Source: Balamuthia mandrillaris
Taxonomy: Eukaryota; Discosea; Longamoebia; Balamuthiidae
Length of the DNA stretch: 64,000 bases
Assembly: GCA_031835245.1 (NCBI GenBank)
Contig: JAVKOQ010000289.1
Coordinates: 1 to 64,000 of the forward strand
Reading direction: 5' to 3'
Position 1 is the stretch's first letter; each line of letters begins with the position of its first letter. A model generated the notes under the pieces. The model searched no databases. It saw nothing but the letters and a program-made list of their open reading frames with translations, and had not been told where the DNA came from. Below are positions 43,554 to 54,353 of this stretch, in pieces. A program made the position numbers and the translations under genes.

Positions 43554-44037
43554 ATGAATCACGTAGCGAGGAACAAGGTGCAGCCGCCAGTGCGGCCGGA
43601 CAAAGGCAGCTTTCCCTTGGACCGATCGGGGGAGTGCTCGGAGCTGGTCCGTACCTACTACAAGTGCCTGCACTCCAATGACTTCAACTCGGACCGGTGC
43701 CGCAAGGAAGCCAAAGTCTATCTTCAATGTCGTATGGACAAGTGAGTGCTTCTTGTTCGTCTTGGTTCTTCTTCTTCTTCTTCTTCTTCTTCTTCTCTTG
43801 CTTCTTCCGCTGGATACTCAAAAAAATCCATGTTCTTGTTCATCTTGGAAAAAAAAACAAAGCGGGTTGATGAAAAAGGAAGACTTGAGCCTGCTGGGCT
43901 TTGCGGAGGACACGCTGGAAGCCCCCACGGAGGAGGAGCTGGCCGAGAGGAGAGAGAGAATGAAAAAGGCTGGCGAGAAGACAAGAACTGGCTTTATCGC
44001 TGGCGAACATCTTCGACGGAAGGGACAGCAGCAGTAG
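43554..44037 (+). CDS. COX19: COX19-like CHCH assembly factor
   Basis: Two exons, 43554-43741 and 43863-44037; 120 residues. It contains PDKGSFPLDRSGECSELVRT, then YYKCLHSNDFNSDRCRKEAK and VYLQCRMDN, giving the twin Cx9C pattern of COX19 (Cys at GEC, YYKC, DRC and LQC). COX19 is an intermembrane-space protein needed for copper delivery to cytochrome c oxidase. Disulfides are expected to form by the Mia40 pathway. The basic C-tail (about 30 residues) is longer than in yeast or human. Confidence 0.88.
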
Positions 44038-44134
44038 AAGTAGAAGAACGGCCATAACTTACAAAAACAAAAAAAAGGTTGTGTGTAGCATGGTATGTTT
44101 TTTTTTCTTCTCTCTCCCAGCGCGCTCTCTCTCT

Positions 44135-44487
44135 TTAACCTCGTTTCACGGGTCCTTGTGTGCTGATGTAGAGGACGTTGTTGCCACGAATGAAAGCATC
44201 TCCGTACTTGCCTTTGAGCTGTCCGTTCACGTATTCCTCCGTTTGTTCCATGGCGATGTTCATGTAGCCATCCAAAGCTACCAGTATTCCTTTTTTTTAA
44301 AAAAAAAAACAAATCAGTGAGATGAGAGAAACCACTGATATAAGATGGATTTTTTGGACAAAAGGGAAAGTGTGTAACCTTGATAAGTTACGCCAGAGTT
44401 CAGCTTCACGATAACCGCTCGGCCAAGCACCAACCGCAAAAAGTCGGACGGGGATTTCTTTGTTGTTGGTGCTCCAACTTCGTTCAT
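44135..44487 (-). CDS. LSM6: U6 snRNA-associated Sm-like protein LSm6
   Basis: Two exons, 44487-44379 and 44289-44135; 87 residues. It reads SPSDFLRLVLGRAVIVKLNS, then GVTYQGILVALDGYMNIAME and YGDAFIRGNNVLYIS. These are the Sm1 and Sm2 motifs with the LSm6-specific DGYMN and GNNVLYI. It forms part of the LSm1-7 (mRNA decay) and LSm2-8 (U6) rings. Normal family length. Two promoter motifs lie upstream at 44652 and 44678. Confidence 0.94.
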
Positions 44488-45195
44488 CTTTGGTGGTGCT
44501 GCTGTGGTGCTTGCTTCTTTCTCCTACTCTTTCTTCTTCCCTCGACGGGAGACCAACGGGTGGACAACTTGACATGAGATCCTGGTCGGGTAGTTCAGTG
44601 ACTTTAGTCAAATGGAGCACGAAAACAGGTCCATTGAAGATCGTTTTGTGAGCGTCGACAAGATGTGTGGCACGTCCGTGACGACATGAAATTGTCCCCA
44701 CATGAGTTGGAAATACGCTGTACAGGGAGGACAGTCGAGCTGGAAGCATTTCCCACGCAGCAGCAGCAGCGACAGCAGAAGGCGGACACGCTTGGATGCA
44801 CGCGAGCGGCTTCGCGAAGGTTGCCCCTCATGGGACGAGGATACCCGCAGCGGATTCTGGCTAGCACTGAAATAAAATATGTGATGGGTGCGAATTGGGT
44901 TAGAGGCGCTGCGTCAACTGGGTCCTGAGAAGATGCGTTGCAAAAGCGCAGCTGCAAAACAAGTGTTGAAAGTGCTGAAGTGGCGGAAAGAGATCAGGCT
45001 GCATTTACCGGAAGGAAAATTCTGAAGGACAAAGACCCGGCAAGATAAGAAAGCGCAGATGGTGCGTTAAACCTTGCCGAAGTGAGGAAAGCCCGTGATG
45101 GACTGGCTCCTCTAGGCCGACACTCCCTCCTCTAGCCTGGGTGGTAGTTCGTAGGCCATCATCCGAACAGGAATGCATAGAAGAAAAGAAACGAA
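44488..45195. other. Unexplained 700-bp intergenic region with promoter motifs
   Basis: gcgtcgacaa at 44652 and gtgacgacatgaa at 44678 probably belong to the promoters of LSM6 and the SAP-Fcf2 gene. From about 44700 to 45120 the sequence is not low-complexity and has protein-like open stretches in several frames (for example around 44930-45045 on the plus strand) but no family match. It could be a decayed mobile element or gene. Confidence 0.4.
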
Positions 45196-46898
45196 ATGTG
45201 GCAAGAATTTTTGTCGACAACAAGGAAAAAGAAAAGAACGGAGAAAAAAAAGTGTGTGATGAGAAGAAGAAGAACAAGACGAGCTTGTCCCTCCTCCTCC
45301 TCCTCCTCCGACTGCGACGCGAAACAGAAGCAACAAGTAGTAGTAGAAGAAGAAGACCAACGAACCCGTGAGGCAACTGCAACAGCGGAAGAAGAGCTTG
45401 CCGCGATAAACTCCTTGACCAGAGACCAGGTCCGGGTGCAGCTGAGAAGGAGAGGCCGAAGAACCAGCGGACTGAAGAGTCAGCTCGTGAAGCGCCTGAG
45501 AGAAGCTATTCTGGAAGACCAACAAAAAGAAGACGAAGACGACATAAACCCGGAAGAAGAAGAAAACGCAGAGGAACAGCAATCGACAGTGAGAGAAGAG
45601 ACACCACTCGAGAAGACAGCGGAACAAGAGAGCGACAAAATGGGGAAGAAGAACAAGCGACAACAACGTAAACCCAAACCCACTCAGCGCAACAACTTGA
45701 AGAAAGATAAGGAAGAGAGGCACATCATCGATGATGAAGAGGAAGAAGTGCAAACAGTACAAATAGAAAAACAAAAAGAAGAAAGAAAAGAGGAAGAAGA
45801 AGCAGAAAGAAAAGAAGAAGCAGAAGAAGAAAAGGAAGAAGAAGAAGAAACTGAGCTGGATGAAATATTGCAAGCAGCAACACTCTCCCTGAACAAACAC
45901 TTGCAAACAATGTACGTACTTTTTGTTTCAGCTCCGAGAGAGGCACGCCTCTCACAACACACAACACCCGACATAAAATAGGACAAAGGGTGGCGGTGAT
46001 GCCGGTGAGCGTGGTTCCTCCATTTCTCAAGAGTTTCAACGCATTCGAGAGCGCAATAGATCTCACACTACGTACTCTTCCTTCTCTCCTCCTCTCTTTC
46101 GCCTCCTCTCTCGCTCTTCTATTGTTGTCTTTTACTTACACTTCTCACTCTCTCTCTCTCTCTCTCTCTCCATCTATCTCATCATGCTACAGGAAACTGC
46201 AAAGTGGGCTAGAAGACACGGAGCTCTATCTCACTCCCAAAACCAAAGCACAACTGGATGAAGGAAGAAGAGGCAAAGCACACAACGAAGAAGAGGAGGA
46301 GGAAGACTATCACTCTGGCAAATTGCGCACTCGCACTGCCGTTACTTTGCAAGTAGGTTCTCAGGTGGACAGCCTGTTGAAAGAAAGCTTGATCCCTGCT
46401 TTGCACAAGAGAGAAACGGCTCCACCTTTGGACTCCCGCAAAGAGAAGAAGAAGGAAAAGAAGCCAGAGACGGCGGGAAGAGGATGGTTCGACCTGCCGG
46501 CTCCCGAGATGACAGCGGAGCTGAAGAGGGACCTTCAGATGATCCGTCTGCGAAACTACATGGACCCGAAGCAACACTACAAGCGCATCCCCAAGCGAGG
46601 GCCAAAATACTTCCAGGCACGGACTTTTTCTTCTCCTCTCTTCTTCTGCCTCTTCTTTCCATTCCTGTTTTTAACACACAAACAGATAGGAACAATAGTG
46701 GATGGACCGACAGACTTTTATTCATCTCGCGTTCCGAAGCGAGACCGGAAGAGGACCATCGTGGAGGAGGTCATGGCCGACGAGCAGGCTCGTCAATGGG
46801 CCAAACGCAAGTTTAGCGAGCTGCAAAGGAGCAAACAAGCTGCTGGCAGGAAGAAGACCACACCAAAAAAGAAAAGCAAGCAGAGTCATCGGACATAG
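45196..46898 (+). CDS. DNTTIP2: SAP-Fcf2 ribosome biogenesis protein (DNTTIP2/TdIF2-like)
   Basis: Three exons, about 45196-45911, 46193-46616 and 46686-46898. The N-terminal part has a SAP-like motif (NSLTRDQVRVQLRRRGRRTS, GLKSQLVKRLREAI), followed by long Glu/Lys-rich helices. The C-terminus is the Fcf2 domain: GWFDLPAPEMTAELKRDLQM, QHYKRIPKRGPKYFQIGTIV, FYSSRVPKRDRKRTIVEEVM. Fcf2 is a nucleolar SSU-processome factor needed for early 18S rRNA cleavages. The intron between PKYFQ and IGTIV starts with GC rather than GT. The first ATG is uncertain; the frame has upstream alternatives. SAP plus Fcf2 in one chain is unusual. Confidence 0.8.
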
Positions 46899-46938
46899 GC
46901 CTTTCTCTTTTGTTCTTTTTTTTGTTCCAGAAAGAAGA

Positions 46939-48329
46939 TCATGTTTCTCCTTCTTCATCATCCTTCCACTCATCCTCATCGTTCTCATCCCAAGCATGCT
47001 CAATGGAGTCCATGTTGATCATGAACGACTCGAGCAACTTTCGGTTTAGATGATCCGTTTGGGAGATGTGTTGGGTGAGTTTCAGCTCTTCGTTCTCTTT
47101 ATGAGCTTTGTCCACAAGGCTCCTCAAGTGCTTGTTCTCCTGTGCCAATTGCTCTTGAAACTTTCGTTCGGCTTGAAGTATTTGTTTCTGTTCGGCTCTT
47201 ATGTCGTCCATTTGTTTTTGTAGCTCTGCTATCTCTTTCTGCATTTGGAGTTGCTGCTCTTTCCACCGTTGCTCTTCCCTCTGCATTTGTTTTTTTCAGC
47301 GTGTAAGCATAGAAGATTGACATGAAGAAGAGAGAATGAAAGAAACAAGAGAGATAGAGAGAGAGAGAGATAGAGAGTAGAGAGAGAGAGAGAGGGAGCG
47401 GAGAGAGAGAGAGAGAGTAGAGAGAGTAGAGAGAGTAGAGAGAACAAGAACAAGAACAAGAACAAGAACAAGAACAAGAACAAGAACAAGAACAAGAACA
47501 AGAACAAGAACAAGAACAAGAACAAGAACAAGAACAAGAACAAGAACAAGAACAAGAACAAGAACAAGAACAAGAACAAGAACAAGAACAAGAACAAGAA
47601 CAAGAACAAGAACAAGAACAAGAACAAGCACAAGAACAAGCACAAGAACAAGAACAAGAACAAGCACAAGAACACGAGACAAGAACACGAGACAAGAAAA
47701 AAACGTACGAGCAAACGTTGGTTAGCTTCCTCCAGCGTTTTCTTTTCTTTACGTAGTTTACGCTGTTCCGCCAAAAGCGTCTTCTTCGTCTGTGCCCAGT
47801 CCTTCGCTCTGCTCTCCTGTTCTTCCTCCTGCAGCAGCTGTCGCTCGGCAGCGCTAGAGAGGGCCTGCTTGACCTCCTCCAACACCCTCTGCTTTTCCAC
47901 GTCCTGCTGTATTCGTAGTTTCAGCCGTTGCTTCAGTTTCTCGTTCTCTTCTAAAGTCAGCTTAAGCGTGTTAGCCAAGCGAAGCAAAGAAAGAGAAGGT
48001 AAGAGCGGCAAAGAGAAGAAAGTACGTTGTAGCTGCTGTAACTCGTTGGTGTATTCACATGCCTTTACCTTGATGCCAAAGTCTTTGCAGGCCTCGAAGA
48101 GCTCCTCCGTGGGCAGGTTAAACAGCCCCGTGACGCGCCCTTCCTTCCACAGCTTGCGGGCCTCCTCGCGGCCGATGCTCTCCCTCTCCAAAACTTTGTA
48201 CAAATAAAGATCCTCCGCCGCCGCTGCAACAGCATCCTCCGTCTTGCCTTTTACGCCGACGGCCTTGCCCTTGCTCCCACCGCCACCAGCTCCATTCGCT
48301 GCCGCAACAACAGAAGAAGCGCCATCCAT
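46939..48329 (-). CDS. Coiled-coil protein of unknown function
   Basis: Exon 1 runs from 48329 to about 48028, containing EDLYLYKVLERESIGREEAR, RVTGLFNLPTEELFEACKDF. A short intron of about 75 bp follows, then a coiled-coil exon down to about 47711 (KLKQRLKLRIQQDVEKQRVL). After a 425-bp intron comes the last exon, about 47286-46939 (EEQRWKEQQLQMQKEIAEL), ending with an acidic tail. Heptad-rich helices span most of the protein. The N-terminal 90 residues may be a small globular domain. No family recognised. The second intron is a giant hexanucleotide repeat. Confidence 0.6.
47441..47690 (-). repeat. (CTTGTT)n hexanucleotide repeat in an intron
   Basis: About 40 near-perfect AACAAG units on the plus strand (CTTGTT in the transcript), preceded by (GA)n. 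It makes up most of a 425-bp intron. Confidence 0.92.
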
Positions 48330-48437
48330 CGAAAAGCGATTCCTTCTCTCTTTTCTTTCTTTTTTTTTTTTGTTGGTTATTTTTGGGTGTGTTTTGCCAC
48401 ATGTGCCATCCATATGGAACTGCGCCACTTTATTTGC

Positions 48438-48470
48438 TGTCGACCTTATAGTGTCGACATGTCGACAGAA
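48438..48470. promoter_or_regulatory. Triple TGTCGACA motif in bidirectional promoter
   Basis: tgtcgacctt at 48438 and overlapping gtgtcgacatgtcgacagaa at 48451, between the coiled-coil gene (start 48329, minus) and NDUFB7 (start 48573, plus), about 105 bp from each. Confidence 0.5.
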
Positions 48471-48572
48471 TCTTAGAGCGAAGCAAAAAAGAAAAGAAAA
48501 AAAACCAACGCAACAGAGAAGAACGGTGCTTGTGTCTTACCCAAACCCCTCCTACATTAGTGTGGTAAAAAG

Positions 48573-49415
48573 ATGGCGAGTTTGAAGGAAGGCCCATTCA
48601 AGTTTACCGAGGAAGAGATTTACCAGAAGCGAGGTACCTGACATCCTGAATTTCTCCGAAGCAGAACTGATTTTGATGATCTTTTTTTTGTAAAAAAAAA
48701 ACAATTTATTCCTTTGGTTTTTTGTTTGTTTGCTTTTCCCTCATCGTACGGTATTTTTTTTTAATGACAAAAAAGTATTACCGCTGACGGAGGAAGAAAT
48801 GAACCGACACAACATTCCTTTTGGATCCCGAGACTTTTGCGCAGACCTTCTCGTCACCCTCACTCATTGCCGAGAGAGCCACTTTTATCTGCCCTGGAAG
48901 TGCACCCACGAAAGACACGCCTATGACTCCTGCGAAATGAAAGAGTTTGACCTTCTTTTTTCTTCTTCCGTTCTCTGTCTCTCTCTCTCCCTCCCTCCCT
49001 CCCTCTTTCTCTCTCTCTCTCTCTCTCTCTCTTTTCCTCCCTCTTCCTCTCTCTCTCTCTCCCTCTTCCTCTCTCTGTCTCTCTCTCTCTCTCTCTCTGT
49101 CGTTCTCTATTCTCCTGCTCTGGAACGCCTACTCTTCTCCATTCCTTTTTCTCCTTGTTCTCTTTCGTCTCTTGTTGCTTTCTCTTCCGCGACACACAGC
49201 TCTCCACTCTCCTCTTCCCATTCTCTCTTTTCTTATCGTTCTCTCTGCTCGCCTACCCTTTCTTCATTCTTTTCGTTTCGACCAACTCGCTCCTTTCTGC
49301 AAACGAAAAACAAACAAACACCAGAGCGGCGCGAAGGACCAAGTGGTACGAATTGGAGGTAGCCAAGGAAAAGGACCGGTTGAGACAAGAGAGGCTGCAA
49401 CAACAAAAACCCTAA
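48573..49415 (+). CDS. NDUFB7: NDUFB7 (respiratory complex I B18 subunit)
   Basis: Three exons, 48573-48633, 48776-48944 and 49325-49415; 106 residues. The core NIPFGSRDFCADLLVTLTHC, then FYLPWKCTHERHAYDSCEMK, carries the twin Cx9C CHCH pattern (FC, HC, KC, SC) typical of NDUFB7. It is followed by a charged helix (KWYELEVAKEKDRLRQERLQ). NDUFB7 is an intermembrane-space accessory subunit of complex I. The second intron (380 bp) is largely (CT)n. Confidence 0.87.
48976..49110 (+). repeat. Intronic (CT)n/(CCCT)n tract
   Basis: Interrupted CT units with CCT and TCC variants inside the second NDUFB7 intron. Confidence 0.85.
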
Positions 49416-49504
49416 AAAAAAAAAAGGAAGCTTCCGTTTATTTCTACTTCTCTCTTTTTTTGTTGTTGTTGTTGTACCTTTTTCTTTCGTTTCTTTCTTT
49501 CGTT

Positions 49505-49536
<32 letters not shown>

Positions 49537-49667
49537 TCAGCCCAAACAAACCAACCAAACTAAACAAATGCTTTTTTGAAGAAAAACGAAACTTTTTTTG
49601 AGAGAGAAGTGAAAAAGAATAGGGGAGAAAAAAAAAGAGTTTCCTCCTTTCTTTCTTTTTCTTTTTT

Positions 49668-51432
49668 TTACTTCTTCTTGGAGGCTTTGCTCTTCTTGCC
49701 GTCTGAGTCAGCGCCGCTGTCCAAGATCTTGGTGACGACGCCAGCGCCGACCGTCATGTTGCCCTCACGCACCGAGAACTTGAGTCCCTCCTGCAAAGCC
49801 ACTGCCTTCTGCAGGTCAAACTTCATGTTGACGTTCTCTCCGGGAACGCCCATCACGCCTTTGTCCATCTCGACCACGCCCGTCACGTTGGCCGTTCGGA
49901 AGAAGAGTTGTGGGGCGTAGCCCGAGGCGAAGGGGGTGCGTCGGCCTCCTTCGTCCGCTGTCAAAATGTATACTTGTGCTGTTTTGTTTTTGTGGTTTGT
50001 TAGCGAAATGAAAAGAAGAGAGAAAAGACCAAGAAAAAGAAAGACAGAAAGAAAGAAAAAAGAATAGTAAGAGGAGAGAGAGGAAAGAGAAACATACTTT
50101 CGATGGCCTTATGAGCAGTGACGGTGTTAGGAGCGGCAAGCACTTGACCTCTGGTGAGCTCGTCCTTGTCGGGACCACGGAGAAGAACACCAATGCTGTC
50201 TCCGGCCTGGCCAAACTCGAGACTCTTGTGGAAGGTCTGCACGCCGGTGCATACCGCCTTCAGCTTCTTAAAGTCAGTCTTCATGCCAACAACCTCCAAC
50301 TCATCACCAACTTTGATTTTGCCCTGTTCCACCACACCTAAAAACATAAAACAAAATCAAAACGTAAAAAAAGCGAAAAAGGGTTAAGAACCACAAGAAC
50401 TGAAGGAGCAGAAGCAAAGCTACATACCGGTAGCGACAGAGCCACGGCCGGCAATCTGGTACAAGTTCTCAATGGCCATGAGGAAGGGCTTGTCAACAGG
50501 ACGTTCGGGGAGAGGCAAGTACGAGTCCACAGCATCAATGAGCTTTTCAATGGCGGGGACACCGTACTCAGTGTTCTTGCCCTCAAGAGCCTCCAGAGCG
50601 GAGCCATGGATGCAGGGCGAAGCGTCTCCAGGGAAGCCCTGCCTAGTGAGCTCCTCACGGATCTCCATCTCCACCATGTCCAAAAGCTCCTTGTCGGGGA
50701 CGAGGTCGCACTTGTTCAGCCAGATGACGACGTGCTGCACACCCACCTGTTTGGCGAGCAGGATATGTTCTTTGGTCTGGGGCATAGGTCCGGTGGAGGC
50801 GTCCACGACCAGAATGCAACCATCAGTGAGGGCGGTACCGGTAATCATGTTCTTGATGAATTCAGCGTGACCGGGGTTGTCAGTGTGGGCGTAGTGCCTC
50901 TTGCCAGAGTCGTACTCTACGTGGGCAGAGTTAATGGTGATACCACGACGGACTTCCTCGGGGGCCTTGTCGATCTGCTTGTAGTCCACGAACTTGGCCT
51001 GGCCTTTGGCGGCCAGAACTTTGGTGATAGCGGCGGTAAGCGTGGTCTTGCCGTGATCAACGTGTCCGATTGTACAAATGTTCATGTGAGGCTTTTCCCG
51101 AGTGTACTTGTCCGTAGTGGAGTACTTCATCCCTTTTTCGTGGTTGAGAAAACGTGGTAGGTGAGCTGCGGTTTGCAGAGCGAGCCATAGAGAACATAGA
51201 AGGGGCACAAAAAGGAGGAGAGCAAGAAACCATTTCTCAATGCCCGAGAGCTTCGCAAGATGTGGGAAGTGGGTGTGCGGGTGCGGAGGAGATGAGAAGA
51301 AGAGGGCGCAACCAAGGAAGAAGCAGAGAAGCGACGCAGAGAGGCGGTAGCGGCGGCAGTTCCGCAAAGCACCCTGCTAGAGGCAGCTTGGCGCAGGGGA
51401 GCGGCACAAGGCAGGCGAAGTACGGAGGTCAT
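49668..51432 (-). CDS. TUFM: Mitochondrial elongation factor Tu
   Basis: Four exons, 51432-51231, 51165-50428, 50337-50098 and 49957-49668; 489 residues. The first about 75 residues are Arg/Ser/Ala-rich without acids ([18 protein letters not shown]), a classic mitochondrial presequence. Then come the GTPase motifs G1 [11 protein letters not shown]2 [14 protein letters not shown]3 [10 protein letters not shown]4 NKCD and G5 SALEAL. Domain 2 ([19 protein letters not shown]) and domain 3 ([17 protein letters not shown]) follow. The C-terminal KKSKASKKK extension is not usual for EF-Tu. A mitochondrial role delivering aminoacyl-tRNA is well supported. Confidence 0.95.
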
Positions 51433-52076
51433 TGTTGTTTGTTTTAAAAGTCTTTTTTTTTGGGGGGGAATAGTGTGAGAACAAAAATAAATGGAAAATC
51501 AGACGCAAAAAAAAAGTACTAATTGTGATTGGGAGTGTGAATTCAGTTCAGTAACATGACACGTTCAACAAAGGAGGAAGAGGAACACACAAAAGGTGCA
51601 CAGACAATCATGTCCTCATCGTAAAAACGAATACATTTGTTTTTCCGAAGAAACCGGAAAAAATAAAAATAAAAATAAATCGAATCATCTCTCTCTTCCA
51701 TCGTCTTCCCTACGATTCACATACCTGCAAGAAACTGCTACTTTTTTTTTTCGGGAGTACAAGGTCTGCCAACGGCAAGGCAAAGCAAAGCAAATAAAAA
51801 AAAATTAGAAGGGACAAGCCGCTACTCTTTTCTGCCTTCTCGCTCCTTTCCTACTTTTTTTTTCTGTTTGGTGGCAGAAATTGTCGACATCTCACTGTCG
51901 ACAAAATTTTGGTATTGGTTTGTTATGATCTTTTCTCGATCATGAGATTCGAAGAAATAGATCAGATCAATTTTTTTTGGCTTTACAAGAAAAATAAACA
52001 AAGAAAAAGCTGCACAAACAAAAGGTGGTGGTGGCTGCACAAATAGTACAAAGAGGAGTGCACGGGGTTCACTCTT
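51433..52076. other. Intergenic region upstream of TUFM
   Basis: A 640-bp gap between two minus-strand genes. It holds ttgtcgacat at 51881 and tgtcgaca at 51896, two palindromic promoter-type motifs 15 bp apart. A-rich runs (aaaataaaaataaaa near 51660) also occur. No gene recognised. Confidence 0.45.
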
Positions 52077-53704
52077 TTAGAAGATAGCCTCGATGAGAAC
52101 GCTGCTTCCAACCGTGGCTTGCGCTCCGGAGTCCTCTTTGTTCAGGTTGTTGTCGTTGTCGTCCCTGCATTCGCACTCGCCTTGACTATCATCATCGTCC
52201 TCCTCGCCTCCCCCGTCCGGCACGTCATGGTCATCAGGAAGCTTGCTGAGCAGGCAATGAGTGCGGGAGTACCTGCGGAAGGTGTAGTAGCACATCTCCC
52301 TGATGGAGTCATCGGAGAAGCCATCCGCGCTGGGGTTGACGTAGGGGCTCATGATCTCGCTGCCAGGCCTTGCTCCAAAGTTATGCCCGATCTCATGTGT
52401 GGGCACAACCCAACGCGCATTGCCGCCTAGGTATCCGCTGATGCCACACCCCCTCGTGTTGTCCTGGCAGATGGAGCTGTAATAGGCCCGTCCCGCGATT
52501 CTCTGTCGGTCCGGCAGACATCCTGATAGCAAATGCCACAGGCCGATGGAGCTGTCCCTCTGACGGGCTCTCCACACACAAAACGGAGTGAGACGGGACT
52601 GAATGGAGGAAGGGCAGGAGCGGCTGTTGAAGGAGGAGGAAGAGGAGTAGGAAGAGGCGCTGACGTGGATGACCAACGACTTGAGGACGGGCTTGTTGCG
52701 CACGGCGCGGTAGAAATGGCCTTGCATGGTGTTGAAGATCCAGGAGACGGTGTTGCGAGTGCCAGTAACTCCTCCGGCCTGGCGTGTGTACTGGTTGTCG
52801 GTGGCCACTCCAACGAGAAGGTAGGTATCTTCAGCGGGAGGACATCTCCCAGTGGGGCTCACGTCATCGAAAAAGTCGGCATCGCCGCCATCGTCTTCAG
52901 CTTCGAGCTTGACGTCGTTGCCACAGTGTTCAGCCGCTTCTTCGTCGTCGTTCCTCTTCGCGTCAACCATGCTTCTAAGGTCTAACACGTTCTCCTTGTA
53001 GACGACCATGTTTTCTCCCAAGAGGAGCTCCTCTTCTTCGTGGTTGATCTCTCCTCTTCGTCGCCTCTCCTCAGCACCAGAGTGGTGAAGGTAGGTCGGC
53101 TCCACCACAAAGTTATCGCCGTCCTCCGAAGAAGAGATGATACTCATGTGAAAGAGGCCACGTTCATAGTCCACAACGACCGCCGAGACAAACGCCTTCT
53201 CTTGTCGCCTTTTCTTCATTCCCCCATCTTCGTGCTCGATGGTGGCCTCTCCAAGATAGGCATTGTTACCGACGAGTTGCGCAGAATGAGTGTCGATGAG
53301 ATCTCCCTCTCCATCCAACACAGAGATGACAGCCTTGGGATGCCACAGCTCGGCGTTGTGGTGGAGTGAGGCCGTGAACTGGTGCTGTAGTGCCTTGAAG
53401 GAGAGGCTGAGGGAGTGGCGACTGTCGAATGTGAGGGAGTTGTTAACGGTTCGCTTTTGAGAGCTTCGTTGTTGCTGGAAGGAGATTCCAGTCAAGAACT
53501 CACGTTCAGCAGGCAATTCGCGAGAACGGACTGAGGTATTTTAAAAGAAGGTTAGTAGGAAATGCCAGAAAGGAGGAAGGGAAAAAAGAACTAACCATAA
53601 ACATCAGCATAATCGGAGACGTCGAGAGCAGTGGCGACGCAAAAGGCGAAGGTTGCAAGTAACGCACCGGCAATGACGATGGTTCGAGTCTTTGTCGGAG
53701 TCAT
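52077..53704 (-). CDS. Secreted reprolysin-like (M12B-type) metalloprotease
   Basis: Exon 1 at 53704-53596 encodes a signal peptide (TIVIAGALLATFAFCVATAL). Exon 2 runs 53530-52077. The product is about 520 residues. A propeptide-like region (HSLSLSFKALQHQFTASLHH) precedes a catalytic domain containing VGVATDNQYTRQAGG, IFNTMQGHFYRAVRNK and the zinc motif THEIGHNFGA, then a Met-turn-like SEIMSPYV. The canonical M12B third zinc histidine (HExxHxxGxxH) is replaced: the eleventh residue is Pro. The domain ends in an acidic Asp/Glu tail, with no disintegrin or membrane segment. Fungal and protist ADAM-like proteins are the nearest relatives. Secretion is likely; activity needs testing. Confidence 0.75.
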
Positions 53705-54353
53705 AGTGTGCAGTAAGAGAAGAATTTGTGATTCGTATTTTTTTTCGGTTTGTTTGTTTGGTTGTTTGTTTTGGTTGTGAACGAGTGAATGGATGTTTTG
53801 GGATGGTGCTTTTATATGTTTGTCTGTGTTCATGTTCAGATAATCCATCTAGTCTCTTTCTGGTTCCTTATTTTTACCAGTTCACGCCATTATTCCTCGG
53901 ATTACTATGTGCGCATATATTTGTCTTCCTTTTTGTCCTTTATCTCCACAAGCGAGTGAGAGAGCGAGAGAAATGGGGAGAGAATTCAGGACATACCTCG
54001 TTATAGCTTTTGTTATTTATTTGGTTCATTCTCCATCCGTGCATTCCATACATCTGTTTCTATCGGGCTCGAAGTGAAACAGATAACTCATGTTAACAAG
54101 AACTGAAAAACAGGTCTAAATAAGGTAATCAAAGATAAATTGAAATTCATCGAGTTACCATTTTAAAATCAACACCACCCGCACGTGCTATGCACAGTTT
54201 TTATCGATGGTCGTATCGTTATTCCTATTTGTCAGCTGTTGCTGATTCCCCACTTTTGTAATAAAGTGAGAGGAAACAGAAAAAAAACTTGTTTAGAAGA
54301 GAGAAGAGAGAAGAGAGAAGAGAAGAGAGAAGAGAGAAGAGAGTTACTGTGTG
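53705..54353. other. Intergenic region
   Basis: About 650 bp, AT-rich, with a GAAGA-type purine tract at 54297-54343. Probably the promoter of the metalloprotease and 3' flank of the phosphoesterase. Nothing else is recognised. Confidence 0.5.

Noticed and set aside
44800-44870. The frame reading EGCPSWDEDT resembles the CPWDE repeats of the F-box gene.
   Set aside because: Only one weak partial unit, no flanking WARANG pattern; probably chance.
47099-47695. Open frames of repeated Leu-Val or Cys-Ser on the minus strand.
   Set aside because: Hexanucleotide repeat inside an intron of the coiled-coil gene; not coding.
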